Shown here piece by piece: positions 1 through 8,271 of a stretch of 15,928 nt of DNA. This stretch comes from Zoogloeaceae bacterium (lineage in GTDB: Bacteria > Pseudomonadota > Gammaproteobacteria > Burkholderiales > Rhodocyclaceae). The stretch's first letter is position 1; each line of letters opens with the position of its first letter. Below the pieces are notes generated by a model. That model had not been told where the DNA came from and ran no database searches. It saw only the letters and a program-made list of their open reading frames with translations. The stretch is taken from assembly GCA_031273145.1 (NCBI GenBank), contig JAISSL010000262.1, positions 1 to 15,928 of the forward strand, in the 5' to 3' direction. Position numbers and translations under genes: made by a program.

Positions 1-1
1 G

Positions 2-1807
2 CCGGCGCAGGCGCGGCATGTCTTTCTTGCCGGGAATGGTCTGCCGGAACGCTGGCAGGGGCGCGAGCGGTTTGTCATTCTGGAGACCGGCTTTGGCCTG
101 GGACTTAATTTTTTGACGACCTGGGCGGCCTGGCAGGAAGCGGGGCGTCCCTGTCGTCTGCATTTCGTCTCCGTCGAGGCGCATCCCTTTACGCGCAAGG
201 ATTTGGCGGCGGCGCAGGCGCGTTGGCCTGAATTCGCGCCGCTTGCCGCCGAGTTGCAGGCGAACTGGCCTGTGCTGGTTCCCGGCATTCACCGGATTAA
301 CCTTGTGGGCGGCGAACTGGTTTTGACGTTGGTGTTGGGCGATGCGCGGCAGACCTTGCGCCGTCTGATGTTGACAGCGGACGCGATATATCTGGACGGA
401 TTTTCGCCCGACAAGAACCCGGAACTCTGGACGCCGGAAATCTGCCATGCCATTGCCCGCCTTGCTGCGCCGGGCGCAACGCTGGCTACCTGGTCGGTCA
501 ATGGCGCGGTGCGGCAGGCACTCACTGCCCATGAATTCGCGCTGGAGAAAAGAGCGGGCTTTGCGGGCAAGCGGCACATGCTGGCGGGGCGTTACCAATC
601 GAGAAAACCCGTCCGGTATCCGGTAGTTGCGCCGCAAGACCGGGAGGCGATTGTCCTGGGCGCGGGCATTGCGGGCAGTTCCATTGCCTTGGCGCTTGCC
701 ATGCGGGGGTGGCATGTTACGGTGCTGGAACGCCATCCCGAAGCGGGAATGGGCGCTTCCGGCAACCTTGCGGGGGTCATGCGCCCGCTCCCTTCGGCGG
801 ACGACAATTTTCTGGCGCGTTTGACCCGTGCCGGTTTTCTTGCGGCGCTGAGCCATTTGCAAGCGGCATCCGCCGCCGGATTGCCGGTTCGCTACGGCAC
901 CCCCGGCGCGTTTCATCTGGCGCGGGATGCGGCACACGAGACGATTCAGGCGCAGATTACCCGGCAGCAGTTGCCGCCGGAATTCGTCCAGTTTCTCAAC
1001 CAGCAGGAAGCAAGCGAATTATTGGGCTGGCCGATGCCCTTGGGCGGCTGGTTTTTCCCAAAAGGCGGCTGGGTGCAACCCTTTTCCGTATGTCGCGCCA
1101 ATCTGCTGGCCTGCCCGGAGCGTATCCGCCTGATGGCATCCACACCAGTTGCCGGATTTGACCGGGCGCGCGATAACTGGCAGTTGTTTGACGCGGACGG
1201 AAAACTGCTGGCAACCGCCCCGCACTTGATTGTGGCGGGCGGTGTGGAAAGTACCCGCTTTCCGCATCTGGCATGGTTGCCGCAGAGGAGCGCGCGCGGC
1301 CAGGTTACCTGGCTATCGTCCTCCCAACTTCCCGCATTGAAGCCGTTGGTATGCGGACGCGGTTATCTGACGCCGGAAGTGGACGGAATTCGCGTTGCGG
1401 GCGCAAGTTTTCAACTGGATGACGAGGACGCAACCCTGCGTCCCGACGACCATGCGGAAAATCTTGCCAAACTTGAAGCCCTGTTGCCAGGTTTTGCGGC
1501 GGGGTTGCCGAAGAGCGCAGCATTGCCGGGGCGGGTTGGTTTTCGTCCCATGTCGCCGGATCGCCTGCCCATTGTGGGCGCGGTTTTGTTGCCGGATTCC
1601 CCAAATGCGCGGCATCCGGCAGTCTATCCGGGGCTTTGGTGTCTGCAAGGCTACGGTTCGCGCGGGATTGTCTGGTCGGCGTTGATGGCGGATTATCTAG
1701 CCAGCCTGATAACCGGCGAACCCCTGCCGCTGGAATACGACCTCATCCGCGCCATTTCGCCCTTGCGGCTGATTCGTTCGTCCATAAAACATAATACCCT
1801 TGCATAA
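2..1807 (+). CDS. mnmC: MnmC, bifunctional tRNA (mnm5s2U) methyltransferase/oxidoreductase, 5'-truncated by window edge
   Basis: MnmC completes the mnm5(s2)U modification at tRNA wobble position 34. Its FAD-dependent C-terminal half removes the carboxymethyl group and its N-terminal half methylates the amine using SAM. The frame is open from base 2, so 601 codons are visible and roughly 35 N-terminal residues are missing compared with the usual length of about 660. The SAM-domain motif ETGFGLGLNFL lies at about bases 83-115. LDGFSPDKNPELW and GFAGKRHML, both typical of this domain, follow. The Rossmann FAD motif GAGIAGSS starts near base 659. The protein ends with the oxidoreductase signature GFRPMSPDRLPIVG and LQGYGSRGIVWS. 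Both halves are in one frame with no break, so the fused enzyme appears intact apart from the edge cut. The TTG at 113 is internal, not the start. Confidence 0.95.
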   Translation, partial: PAQARHVFLAGNGLPERWQGRERFVILETGFGLGLNFLTTWAAWQEAGRPCRLHFVSVEAHPFTRKDLAAAQARWPEFAPLAAELQANWPVLVPGIHRINLVGGELVLTLVLGDARQTLRRLMLTADAIYLDGFSPDKNPELWTPEICHAIARLAAPGATLATWSVNGAVRQALTAHEFALEKRAGFAGKRHMLAGRYQSRKPVRYPVVAPQDREAIVLGAGIAGSSIALALAMRGWHVTVLERHPEAGMGASGNLAGVMRPLPSADDNFLARLTRAGFLAALSHLQAASAAGLPVRYGTPGAFHLARDAAHETIQAQITRQQLPPEFVQFLNQQEASELLGWPMPLGGWFFPKGGWVQPFSVCRANLLACPERIRLMASTPVAGFDRARDNWQLFDADGKLLATAPHLIVAGGVESTRFPHLAWLPQRSARGQVTWLSSSQLPALKPLVCGRGYLTPEVDGIRVAGASFQLDDEDATLRPDDHAENLAKLEALLPGFAAGLPKSAALPGRVGFRPMSPDRLPIVGAVLLPDSPNARHPAVYPGLWCLQGYGSRGIVWSALMADYLASLITGEPLPLEYDLIRAISPLRLIRSSIKHNTLA

Positions 1808-1811
1808 GAAG

Positions 1812-1846
1812 CCGGAGTAGCGCACAATGCGCGGATTCATATCCGG
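1812..1846. other. Nested inverted repeats after mnmC
   Basis: CCGGA (1812-1816) pairs with TCCGG (1842-1846), and GCGC-ACAAT-GCGC (1820-1832) forms an inner hairpin. An alternative hairpin CGGAT-TCAT-ATCCG is also possible. There is no T-run after it, so a Rho-independent terminator is not supported. It may only be structured 3' UTR. Confidence 0.25.
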
Positions 1847-1901
1847 GCGTACATCCTTCTGATGAACACGGAAAACCAGCTTTCTTTGCCGGAGGTCTGA
1901 A

Positions 1902-2333
1902 ATGGTCAATGTGATACTGTCGAATGTTGATTTGGGCGCGCCGATGAGCGTGGCGGAACTGAAATCCCATCTGGATCAGATGGCTGAGGTCGGCTGTTCT
2001 GCGGAAGAGCTGGATGAGACGTTCAAGAAATGGGATGAGGAGTGGGATGCCTTGTTCTCGAAGTGGCGGGAGGCGCTGCGGGAACAGATCAGGACCCACA
2101 TCTCCGAACTGCCGCTTCGCAAGGAAAAGCGCCTGATGCGAAAGAAACTGGAAGCCGATCTGGAGGCGGATTTGCGGGTTCATCTGGTCGTTCTGGGGCG
2201 GATGCGGCAAAAGGCCGAAGAACACCGGACGGTGGATACGGACGTGGCGCAGCAATGGCTGGAAGTGGTGGAAAGGCTGCAAACCGAAACGGAATCCACG
2301 CTGCGCGCGCTTCAGGACGCAGATGCGCCGTAA
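1902..2333 (+). CDS. Hypothetical charged, helix-rich protein, 143 aa
   Basis: I do not recognise the family. The ATG at 1902 is well supported by GGAGGT at 1891-1896, six bases upstream. The product is very rich in Glu, Lys, Arg and Leu. From about residue 18 to the end it has heptad-like spacing of Leu/Ile/Trp, suggesting long amphipathic helices or a coiled coil. A cluster of tryptophans (WDEEWDALFSKW) lies near residues 44-55. There is no signal peptide, membrane segment or Cys/His metal motif, so the protein is probably cytoplasmic. It lies 94 bp after mnmC and 89 bp before the lipoprotein gene, on the same strand, and could be co-transcribed with either. Coding is supported by the ribosome binding site, the length and GC-rich codon use like mnmC. 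Function is unknown. Confidence 0.75.
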   Translation: MVNVILSNVDLGAPMSVAELKSHLDQMAEVGCSAEELDETFKKWDEEWDALFSKWREALREQIRTHISELPLRKEKRLMRKKLEADLEADLRVHLVVLGRMRQKAEEHRTVDTDVAQQWLEVVERLQTETESTLRALQDADAP

Positions 2334-2425
2334 TGGCGGTTGATTTTTCAGCTTGCGGCGCATGGCCATGTCGACGACCTCTCCGGGTTGCCGGAAGTTG
2401 ACGGTGGAATGAAAAGGAGCACATG

Positions 2426-3067
2426 ATGAACAGGCGACATTTTACGAAATTGCTGGCGATGTTATCGAGCATCCCGCTTTTGGGCGGCTGTCTGTCCGGG
2501 ATGCGAAGCAAACCGCAGACCGAGTGGGAATTGAAAAGGTATCTTTACCTCGTTAAGGTTCCCGGAAGCAAGATAACGAAATACCCGAAAAATACGCATG
2601 TGCTAGGCCGTACTCATGCTGGTCAATTGCTTTTCAAGACAACCCTTGGTAGGGGGGGGCTTCTTATGATAGGACTATCTAGAAAAACGTTTCCACGGTG
2701 GGTGCGGGTGACGTACAGTGGACCTTTTGACAATACAGACAAGTTAATATCAGATTTTCGTGGAAGATGGTCTTCCGTGTGGGATCCTGGCGATGAATAT
2801 TTTGGCGAAGTTTTTGCCGAGTATCATGTTGAGGTTCTGAGCCGGATACCGGAAGAGGTGTTTGAGTTTGTGTCTGGGGAGACCAAGAAAGAGTTCCGCA
2901 GACTCGTCATCAATTTTTACATTGATGATGAGGGCGTGTTGTTCGGTTGGCATGTGTATGTGGATCCTCGCATTGGTCCTCGCAAAGGTCTCACATATGA
3001 TACCATGCATGGAGGCGAGTTGTATGAGAAATACCCTCCTGCAAGACACCGCCTGCGTTCAGATTGA
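2426..3067 (+). CDS. Putative Tat-type lipoprotein of unknown family, with internal poly-G tract
   Basis: ATGs at 2423 and 2426 are in frame. AAGGAG at 2414-2419 is only 3 bases from the first but 6 from the second, so 2426 is preferred (213 aa). The N-terminus MNRRHFTKLL matches the twin-arginine pattern RRxFxK. It is followed by a hydrophobic stretch and the lipobox LGGC (Cys22 from this start), so export by Tat or Sec and lipidation at the cell envelope are inferred. The mature part has about 190 residues, is rich in aromatic and charged residues, and contains VYVDPRIGP near the C-terminus. I cannot assign a domain. The gene is AT-richer than mnmC and carA, which may mean horizontal acquisition. 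A run of eight G at 2652-2659 encodes Arg-Gly-Gly in frame. A one-base slip there would shift the frame. Confidence 0.78.
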   Translation: MNRRHFTKLLAMLSSIPLLGGCLSGMRSKPQTEWELKRYLYLVKVPGSKITKYPKNTHVLGRTHAGQLLFKTTLGRGGLLMIGLSRKTFPRWVRVTYSGPFDNTDKLISDFRGRWSSVWDPGDEYFGEVFAEYHVEVLSRIPEEVFEFVSGETKKEFRRLVINFYIDDEGVLFGWHVYVDPRIGPRKGLTYDTMHGGELYEKYPPARHRLRSD

Positions 3068-3289
3068 ACACATGTCCCGCAATTTTCGCCATGTCTGGGG
3101 ACGAGTTGGATGAGAAAAGACAGCCTTTAAAACCACGCAATTGAGCGTCGGCACAGCATCTTGAATCCCCCCGGACTGAAGGGCAATGAATGTCAATCCC
3201 TTGCTGCATTCTCTTCCCGCCATAGCGCATGGGCATGGGCAGAGTACGACGCGCGGCACTCCGATTTGCCGGGGCGGGGCAGCTTCGGG
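3068..3289. other. Intergenic stretch without recognisable features
   Basis: These are about 220 bases after the lipoprotein gene. I see no convincing reading frame with a ribosome binding site, no T-tailed hairpin and no tRNA. The carA promoter candidate begins just inside its right end. Confidence 0.5.
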
Positions 3290-3295
3290 TAGAAT
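3266..3295 (+). promoter_or_regulatory. Candidate sigma70 promoter for carAB
   Basis: TTGCCG (3266-3271) and TAGAAT (3290-3295) are separated by 18 bases and match the -35 and -10 consensus at 4/6 and 5/6 positions. The expected transcript start is near 3302. That gives a leader of about 170 nt before the carA GTG. No other in-window promoter for carAB looks as good. Confidence 0.5.
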
Positions 3296-3296
3296 A

Positions 3297-3320
3297 GCGC
3301 GATTCGTACCCGGATCGCGT
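3297..3320 (+). promoter_or_regulatory. Strong hairpin/dyad at the predicted carAB transcript start
   Basis: GCGCGATTCG (3297-3306), loop TACC (3307-3310), and CGGATCGCGT (3311-3320) form a 10-bp stem. Two of the pairs are G-T wobbles, including the terminal one. It starts two bases after the -10 box. It could be an operator dyad for a regulator or a 5'-terminal mRNA hairpin. Confidence 0.4.
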
Positions 3321-3389
3321 GTTGAGCGCCCACCCTCCACGGCACATGTAAGTTAGACCCGCGTTGAAGTTTTCCAGACTTGATGACGG

Positions 3390-3445
3390 TTTTGCCCTGG
3401 GTTAGAGGTGGCTTGTGTCGCCAGTCCCCTTGGGCTTTTGCCCTG
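3390..3445 (+). promoter_or_regulatory. carA leader with duplicated TTTTGCCCTG and alternative pairing
   Basis: TTTTGCCCTG occurs at 3390-3399 and again at 3436-3445. A GGGC at 3432-3435 can pair with the GCCC in either copy: the downstream copy forms GGGC-TTTT-GCCC, the upstream copy a longer-range helix. A short TGGC/GCCA hairpin lies between them. This is compatible with a regulated leader, but the stems are only 4 bp and there is no clear terminator. Confidence 0.25.
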
Positions 3446-3473
3446 CGCGCGTCTCTTTTTAGGAGTTTTACCC

Positions 3474-4631
3474 GTGTCGCTCTTACCCAATTTTTCCCCG
3501 GCGCTGTTAGCCTTGGCCGACGGTTCCGTCTTCAGGGGGGTTGCCATCGGCGCGCAGGGCATTGCCTGCGGCGAAGTGGTCTTCAATACCGCCATGACCG
3601 GCTATCAGGAAATCCTGACCGACCCTTCCTACGCGCGGCAAATCGTCACGCTCACCTACCCGCACATCGGCAACACCGGCTGCAACGAAGAAGATTTCGA
3701 GTCCTCGGCCAACCATGCGGCGGGACTTATCCTGCGCGACTTGCCGCCGCGCATGTCCAGTTGGCGCTCCGAACTCACCCTGCCGGATTACCTGAAAAAG
3801 CATGGCATCGTCGCCATTGCCGGATTCGATACCCGCAAATTAACGCGACATCTGCGCGATAAGGGCGCGCAGGCTGGCTGCATCCTCGCGGGCGAAAGGG
3901 ACGAAGGCAAGGCGCTTGCCATGGCGCACGCCTTTCCGGGATTAACGGGCATTGACCTTGCCAAGATCGTTACCGTCAAGGAACCCTATGAATGGAATGC
4001 CGGGCAATGGGCGCTTGGCGAAGGGTACACGGAAGCGCCCGCCCCGCGTTTTCACGTCGTCGCCTACGATTTCGGCATCAAGCGCAACATCCTGCGGATG
4101 CTTGCCGCCCGTGGCTGCCGCCTGACCGTCGTTCCCGCGCAAACGCAGGCATCCGAAGTGCTGGCGCTCAAACCGGATGGCGTGTTTCTCTCCAACGGCC
4201 CCGGCGACCCGGAACCCTGCAAATACGCGATTGAGGCCATCCGCGCCTTCATGGCGCGGGGCGTTCCCCTGTTCGGCATCTGTCTGGGACATCAATTGCT
4301 GGCGCTTGCCGCCGGCGCGAAAACCGTGAAAATGAAATTCGGCCACCACGGCGCGAACCATCCGGTCAAAGACCTTGAGACCGGGCAAGTGCTGATTACC
4401 AGTCAGAACCACGGCTTTGCGGTCGACGCGGCTAGTCTCCCCGCGAACGTACATGCAACCCACGTCTCCCTGTTCGATGGCACCTTGCAGGGCATTGCCT
4501 GCTCCGACGTGCCTGCCTTTTCCTTTCAGGGACACCCGGAAGCCAGCCCCGGCCCGCATGACGTGGCCTCCCTGTTCGACCGTTTTCTGGACATCATGAC
4601 CAGAGGAACCGCCGCGTTTCAGCCGGACTGA
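3474..4631 (+). CDS. carA: Carbamoyl-phosphate synthase small (glutaminase) subunit
   Basis: CarA hydrolyses glutamine and channels ammonia to CarB, which makes carbamoyl phosphate for arginine and pyrimidine synthesis in the cytoplasm. The chosen start is the GTG at 3474, with AGGAG at 3461-3465 upstream, giving 385 residues (E. coli CarA has 382). An in-frame ATG at 3408 would add 22 residues unlike the family and lacks a ribosome binding site. The N-terminal CPSase_sm domain ([16 protein letters not shown]) is followed by a class I glutamine amidotransferase domain. The nucleophile Cys270 lies in GICLGHQ, and His354 and Glu356 lie in FQGHPEAS. These correspond to E. coli Cys269, His353 and Glu355. 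The gene is followed 62 bp later by carB with no visible terminator, so a carAB operon is expected. Confidence 0.97.
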   Translation: MSLLPNFSPALLALADGSVFRGVAIGAQGIACGEVVFNTAMTGYQEILTDPSYARQIVTLTYPHIGNTGCNEEDFESSANHAAGLILRDLPPRMSSWRSELTLPDYLKKHGIVAIAGFDTRKLTRHLRDKGAQAGCILAGERDEGKALAMAHAFPGLTGIDLAKIVTVKEPYEWNAGQWALGEGYTEAPAPRFHVVAYDFGIKRNILRMLAARGCRLTVVPAQTQASEVLALKPDGVFLSNGPGDPEPCKYAIEAIRAFMARGVPLFGICLGHQLLALAAGAKTVKMKFGHHGANHPVKDLETGQVLITSQNHGFAVDAASLPANVHATHVSLFDGTLQGIACSDVPAFSFQGHPEASPGPHDVASLFDRFLDIMTRGTAAFQPD

Positions 4632-4645
4632 ATTTTGCCGCACAA

Positions 4646-4720
4646 CCCAAAGCGTACAACCACCAAAAGCCTATTTCAAGCCAGAGAATTACCATGCCCA
4701 AGCGTACAGACCTCAAAAGC
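4646..4720 (+). repeat. Imperfect direct repeat flanking the carB start
   Basis: Copy 1 (4646-4670, intergenic) and copy 2 (4697-4720, codons 2 to 9 of carB) share the order CCCAA, GCGTACA, C, CAAAAGC. They differ by one inserted A and a few substitutions. This looks like a partial duplication of the carB 5' end, or chance similarity in a short stretch. Confidence 0.4.
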
Positions 4721-7700
4721 ATCCTGATTATCGGCGCCGGCCCCATTGTTATCGGGCAGGCGTGCGAGTTTGATTATTCCGGCGCGCAAGCCTGCAAGGC
4801 GCTGCGCGAAGAAGGGTATCGGGTGATACTCCTGAACTCGAACCCCGCCACCATCATGACCGACCCGGAAATGGCGGACGTTACCTACATCGAGCCGATT
4901 ACCTGGCAGGTGCTGGCGCACATCATCAAGAAGGAACGCCCGGACGCGATTCTCCCGACCATGGGCGGACAAACCGCGCTCAATGCCGCCCTCGATCTGG
5001 ATCGGGAAGGCGTGCTGGATAAATACGGCGTGGAACTGATCGGCGCTTCCCGCGACGCCATTGACAAGGCCGAGGATCGGCTGAAATTCAAGGAGGCCAT
5101 GGAAAAAATCGGCCTTGCTTCTGCCCGTTCCGATGTCGCCTATTCGATGGAAGAAGCCTTGCGGGTGCAGGCGGAAATCGGCTTTCCGGTCATCATTCGT
5201 CCTTCTTTCACTCTGGGCGGCACGGGCGGCGGCATCGCCTACAACATGGAAGAGTTTGAAACCATCTGCAAGCGCGGCCTGGAAGCCTCGCCCACGCGCG
5301 AACTGCTGATTGAGGAATCCGTCATCGGCTGGAAAGAATTTGAGATGGAAGTCATCCGCGACAAGGCGGATAACTGCATCATCGTCTGTTCCATCGAAAA
5401 CGTAGACCCGATGGGCGTCCATACCGGGGATTCCATTACCGTCGCCCCGGCGCAAACCCTGACCGACAAGGAATATCAGGTGATGCGGAATGCCTCTATC
5501 GCCATCCTGCGGGAAATCGGGGTGGATACGGGCGGCTCCAACGTCCAGTTTGCCGTCAGCCCGAAGGGCGGGCGGATACTCGTAATCGAGATGAATCCCC
5601 GCGTCTCCCGCTCGTCGGCGCTGGCTTCCAAGGCGACCGGCTTTCCTATTGCCAAGGTGGCCGCCAAGCTGGCGGTCGGGTATACCCTGGATGAACTGAA
5701 GAACGAAATTACCGGCGCCAGAACGCCCGCCTCGTTTGAGCCGACCCTTGATTACGTCGTGACCAAGGTGCCGCGCTTTGCCTTTGAAAAATTCCGCGAA
5801 GCCGATTCCACCTTGACGACCCAGATGAAATCGGTCGGCGAAGTGATGGCGATTGGGCGCACCTTTCAGGAATCATTGCAGAAGGCGCTACGCGGGCTGG
5901 AAGTAGGCGTCGACGGGTTCAATCTCAAATCGGTTGATCCGACCACGATTGACGAACAACTGGCGCATCCGTCGCCGGAACGTCTCTGGTACGTGGCGGA
6001 TGCTTTCGGGATTGGGATGCCGCTGGAAAAGGTAGCCGACTTGACCCGGATTGACCCCTGGTTTCTCGCCCAGATCAAGGAAATTGTCGATCTGGAACTG
6101 AAACTCGAAGTGCGTAGCCTGACTTCCATCAGTAAGGAAGAAATGCGCTTTCTGAAACAAAAAGGCTTCTCCGACCGGCGGCTTGCCCACCTGACCAAGA
6201 CGAGCGAGCAGGAAGCGCGCTCGCATCGGCACGCGCTTGACGTGCGCCCGGTCTATAAGCGGGTGGATACCTGCGCCGCCGAATTTGCCAGCGATACCGC
6301 CTATCTCTACTCCACCTATGAGGAAGAGTGCGAGGCCGCGCCTTCCGACCGCAAGAAAATCATGGTGCTGGGCGGCGGGCCGAACCGGATTGGGCAGGGC
6401 ATCGAATTCGATTACTGCTGCGTCCATGCGGCAATGGCAATGCGCGAGGACGGGTTTGAAACCATCATGGTCAACTGCAACCCGGAAACGGTCTCGACCG
6501 ATTACGATACCTCCGACCGCCTTTATTTCGAGCCGTTGACGCTTGAAGACGTGCTGGAAATTGTCGCACTGGAAAAGCCGGAGGGCGTCATCGTTCAATA
6601 TGGCGGGCAAACGCCCTTAAAACTGGCGCTGGCGCTTGAAGCCAATGGCGTGCCCATTATCGGGACTTCCCCGGAATCCATTGACGTGGCTGAAGACCGC
6701 GAGCGGTTTCAGCAACTCCTGCATACCCTGCGGCTGAAGCAGCCGCCCAACCGGACGGCGCGTACCGAAGAAGAAGCCCTGAAGCTGGCGGATGAAATCG
6801 GCTATCCGCTGGTGGTGCGCCCTTCCTACGTGCTGGGCGGGCGGGCGATGGAGATCGTGCACGGGCAGCAGGATTTGGAACGGTACATGCGGGAAGCGGT
6901 CAAGGTATCCAACGATTCGCCGGTGCTGCTGGATCGCTTTCTGAACGATGCCTGCGAAGTCGACGTGGATGCGCTCTCCGATGGCAAGGAAGTCATTATC
7001 GGCGGCATCATGGAACACATTGAGCAGGCGGGCGTCCATTCCGGCGATTCTGCCTGTTCGCTGCCGCCCTATTCCTTGTCTTCTGAAATTGCGGATGAAC
7101 TGCGGCGACAAACCGGCCTGCTGGCTAAATCGCTCAACGTCATTGGCCTCATGAACGTGCAGTTTGCCATCCAGAACAACACGGTTTATGTGCTGGAAGT
7201 CAATCCCAGGGCTTCGCGCACCGTGCCGTTCGTTTCCAAGGCGATCGGGCTGCCGCTGGCCAAGATTGCCGCCCGCTGCATGGCGGGCAAGACGCTTGCC
7301 GCGCAGGGCATGACGAAGGAAATTGTGCCGCCTTACTTTGCGGTGAAAGAGGCGGTTTTTCCCTTTGTCAAATTCCCCGGCGTGGATACCATTCTGGGGC
7401 CGGAGATGAAGTCGACCGGGGAAGTGATGGGCGTGGGCGAGACTTTTGCCGAAGCCTTCGTCAAGTCGCAACTGGCGGCGGGCGTCGTTCTTCCGGCGAG
7501 TGGCAAGGCGTTTCTTTCCGTGAAGGATAGCGACAAGCCGAAGGTGGTCGTTATCGCCAACCAACTGGTCAATGCCGGATTTTCGCTGGTGGCGACGCGG
7601 GGAACCGCAACGGTTCTGACGGCGGCGGGCATTCCGGTGCAGGCGGTGAACAAGATTACCGAAGGCCGTCCGCACATTGTCGACATGATAAAGAATCACG

Positions 7701-7945
7701 AAATTGCGCTCATCATCAATACGGTGGAAGAAAAACGGCAGGCGGTGAATGATTCCCAGTCCATCCGTATTTCCGGCCTGCAAGCAAGGGTTGCCATGTA
7801 CACAACCCTGTGGGGCGCGGAAGCGGCGGCGGAGGGAATTCTTGCGGGCAGCAAACTGACCGTCTATCCGCTGCAAAAACTGCACGAACGGATAAAAGGT
7901 TCGGGGACGGGCAAGAAAGCGGGAAAAGCAAAACAGGTGGGTTAG
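4694..7945 (+). CDS. carB: Carbamoyl-phosphate synthase large subunit
   Basis: CarB makes carbamoyl phosphate from bicarbonate, ammonia supplied by CarA, and two ATP. It has 1083 residues (E. coli 1073). The first ATP-grasp half opens with [20 protein letters not shown] and makes carboxyphosphate. A helical oligomerisation region lies at about 400-555. The second ATP-grasp half begins near residue 557 with [17 protein letters not shown] and phosphorylates carbamate. From about residue 937 there is an MGS-like allosteric domain ([37 protein letters not shown]), where E. coli CarB binds UMP and ornithine. Both halves keep their ATP-grasp motifs ([59 protein letters not shown]). The upstream ribosome binding site is weak (AGAGAA). 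The protein ends in a basic, Gly/Lys-rich tail of about 15 residues. Large open frames on the opposite strand are shadows. Confidence 0.98.
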   Translation: MPKRTDLKSILIIGAGPIVIGQACEFDYSGAQACKALREEGYRVILLNSNPATIMTDPEMADVTYIEPITWQVLAHIIKKERPDAILPTMGGQTALNAALDLDREGVLDKYGVELIGASRDAIDKAEDRLKFKEAMEKIGLASARSDVAYSMEEALRVQAEIGFPVIIRPSFTLGGTGGGIAYNMEEFETICKRGLEASPTRELLIEESVIGWKEFEMEVIRDKADNCIIVCSIENVDPMGVHTGDSITVAPAQTLTDKEYQVMRNASIAILREIGVDTGGSNVQFAVSPKGGRILVIEMNPRVSRSSALASKATGFPIAKVAAKLAVGYTLDELKNEITGARTPASFEPTLDYVVTKVPRFAFEKFREADSTLTTQMKSVGEVMAIGRTFQESLQKALRGLEVGVDGFNLKSVDPTTIDEQLAHPSPERLWYVADAFGIGMPLEKVADLTRIDPWFLAQIKEIVDLELKLEVRSLTSISKEEMRFLKQKGFSDRRLAHLTKTSEQEARSHRHALDVRPVYKRVDTCAAEFASDTAYLYSTYEEECEAAPSDRKKIMVLGGGPNRIGQGIEFDYCCVHAAMAMREDGFETIMVNCNPETVSTDYDTSDRLYFEPLTLEDVLEIVALEKPEGVIVQYGGQTPLKLALALEANGVPIIGTSPESIDVAEDRERFQQLLHTLRLKQPPNRTARTEEEALKLADEIGYPLVVRPSYVLGGRAMEIVHGQQDLERYMREAVKVSNDSPVLLDRFLNDACEVDVDALSDGKEVIIGGIMEHIEQAGVHSGDSACSLPPYSLSSEIADELRRQTGLLAKSLNVIGLMNVQFAIQNNTVYVLEVNPRASRTVPFVSKAIGLPLAKIAARCMAGKTLAAQGMTKEIVPPYFAVKEAVFPFVKFPGVDTILGPEMKSTGEVMGVGETFAEAFVKSQLAAGVVLPASGKAFLSVKDSDKPKVVVIANQLVNAGFSLVATRGTATVLTAAGIPVQAVNKITEGRPHIVDMIKNHEIALIINTVEEKRQAVNDSQSIRISGLQARVAMYTTLWGAEAAAEGILAGSKLTVYPLQKLHERIKGSGTGKKAGKAKQVG

Positions 7946-7975
7946 CGGGAATTCAGCTTTCAACATTCAGCGTAG

Positions 7976-8056
7976 TGGATTCTGCGACGCCGCTTCGCGG
8001 CGCGCAGAATGACGAATGGGGACTGGTTGTCATTCCGCGCGAAGTCGCGGAATCCA
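7976..8056. repeat. Palindromic repeat family A, inverted pair (REP/BIME-like)
   Basis: Two units share ends TGGATTC and GAATGAC in opposite orientation. Unit 1 is 7976-8013 (forward): arms ATTCTGCG and CGCAGAAT enclose CGCCGC-TTC-GCGGCG with one bulged A. Unit 2 is 8029-8056 (reverse): ATTCCGCG (8032-8039) pairs with CGCGGAAT (8046-8053). The spacer is 15 bases. The arrangement resembles bacterial interspersed mosaic elements in an intergenic region. It starts 30 bases after the carB stop and could also stabilise the carB mRNA 3' end. Confidence 0.75.
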
Positions 8057-8066
8057 GCCTTTTGCC

Positions 8067-8144
8067 GGGACGCAGGTTGCGTCCCCTACGAGTTGTTCAA
8101 TGCGCGTCCACTGAATTTGTTCGTAGGGGCGGCAACCTGCCGCC
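8067..8144. repeat. Palindromic repeat family B, inverted pair (REP/BIME-like)
   Basis: Unit 1 (8067-8091) is a hairpin GGGACGC-AGGTT-GCGTCCC followed by CCTACGA. Unit 2 (8121-8144) is the same element reversed: TCGTAGGGG running into GGCGGC-AACCT-GCCGCC. The outer nine bases CCCCTACGA/TCGTAGGGG are perfectly inverted. The stems differ at two paired positions, and both stay complementary. The family differs in sequence from family A immediately upstream. Confidence 0.75.
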
Positions 8145-8271
8145 TGGTCATGTCTTACACAGTGTCGCCCACAAGACCAACTCTAATATTTATTTCAGAT
8201 TACCCCAATTCGATAAAATTGCCGATAAAATGTGGCTTTTCAAGACCTCCAAAACTTTCAGGAGAAATCAA
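8145..8271. other. AT-rich upstream region of the Sel1 lipoprotein gene
   Basis: This is the remainder of the 326-base gene-free stretch after carB. It is AT-rich, with TAATAT (8184-8189) and TAAAAT (8214-8219) as possible -10 boxes. Neither has a well-spaced -35, so I do not call a promoter, though the gene probably has its own here. Confidence 0.35.

Noticed and set aside
6617..7966. 449-codon open frame on the minus strand opposite carB
   Set aside because: It is wholly antisense to a certain gene. The protein is rich in His/Arg/Phe as expected from reading GC-rich codons backwards, and shows no family motif. Similar frames opposite carA (3942-4643) and carB (4676-5455, 5888-6610) were dropped for the same reason.
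7810..8271. Open frame running from inside carB through the repeats into the Sel1 gene
   Set aside because: It is open by chance. The ATG at 8272 has a good ribosome binding site, a signal peptide and a lipobox, so the upstream 154 codons are not part of the protein.
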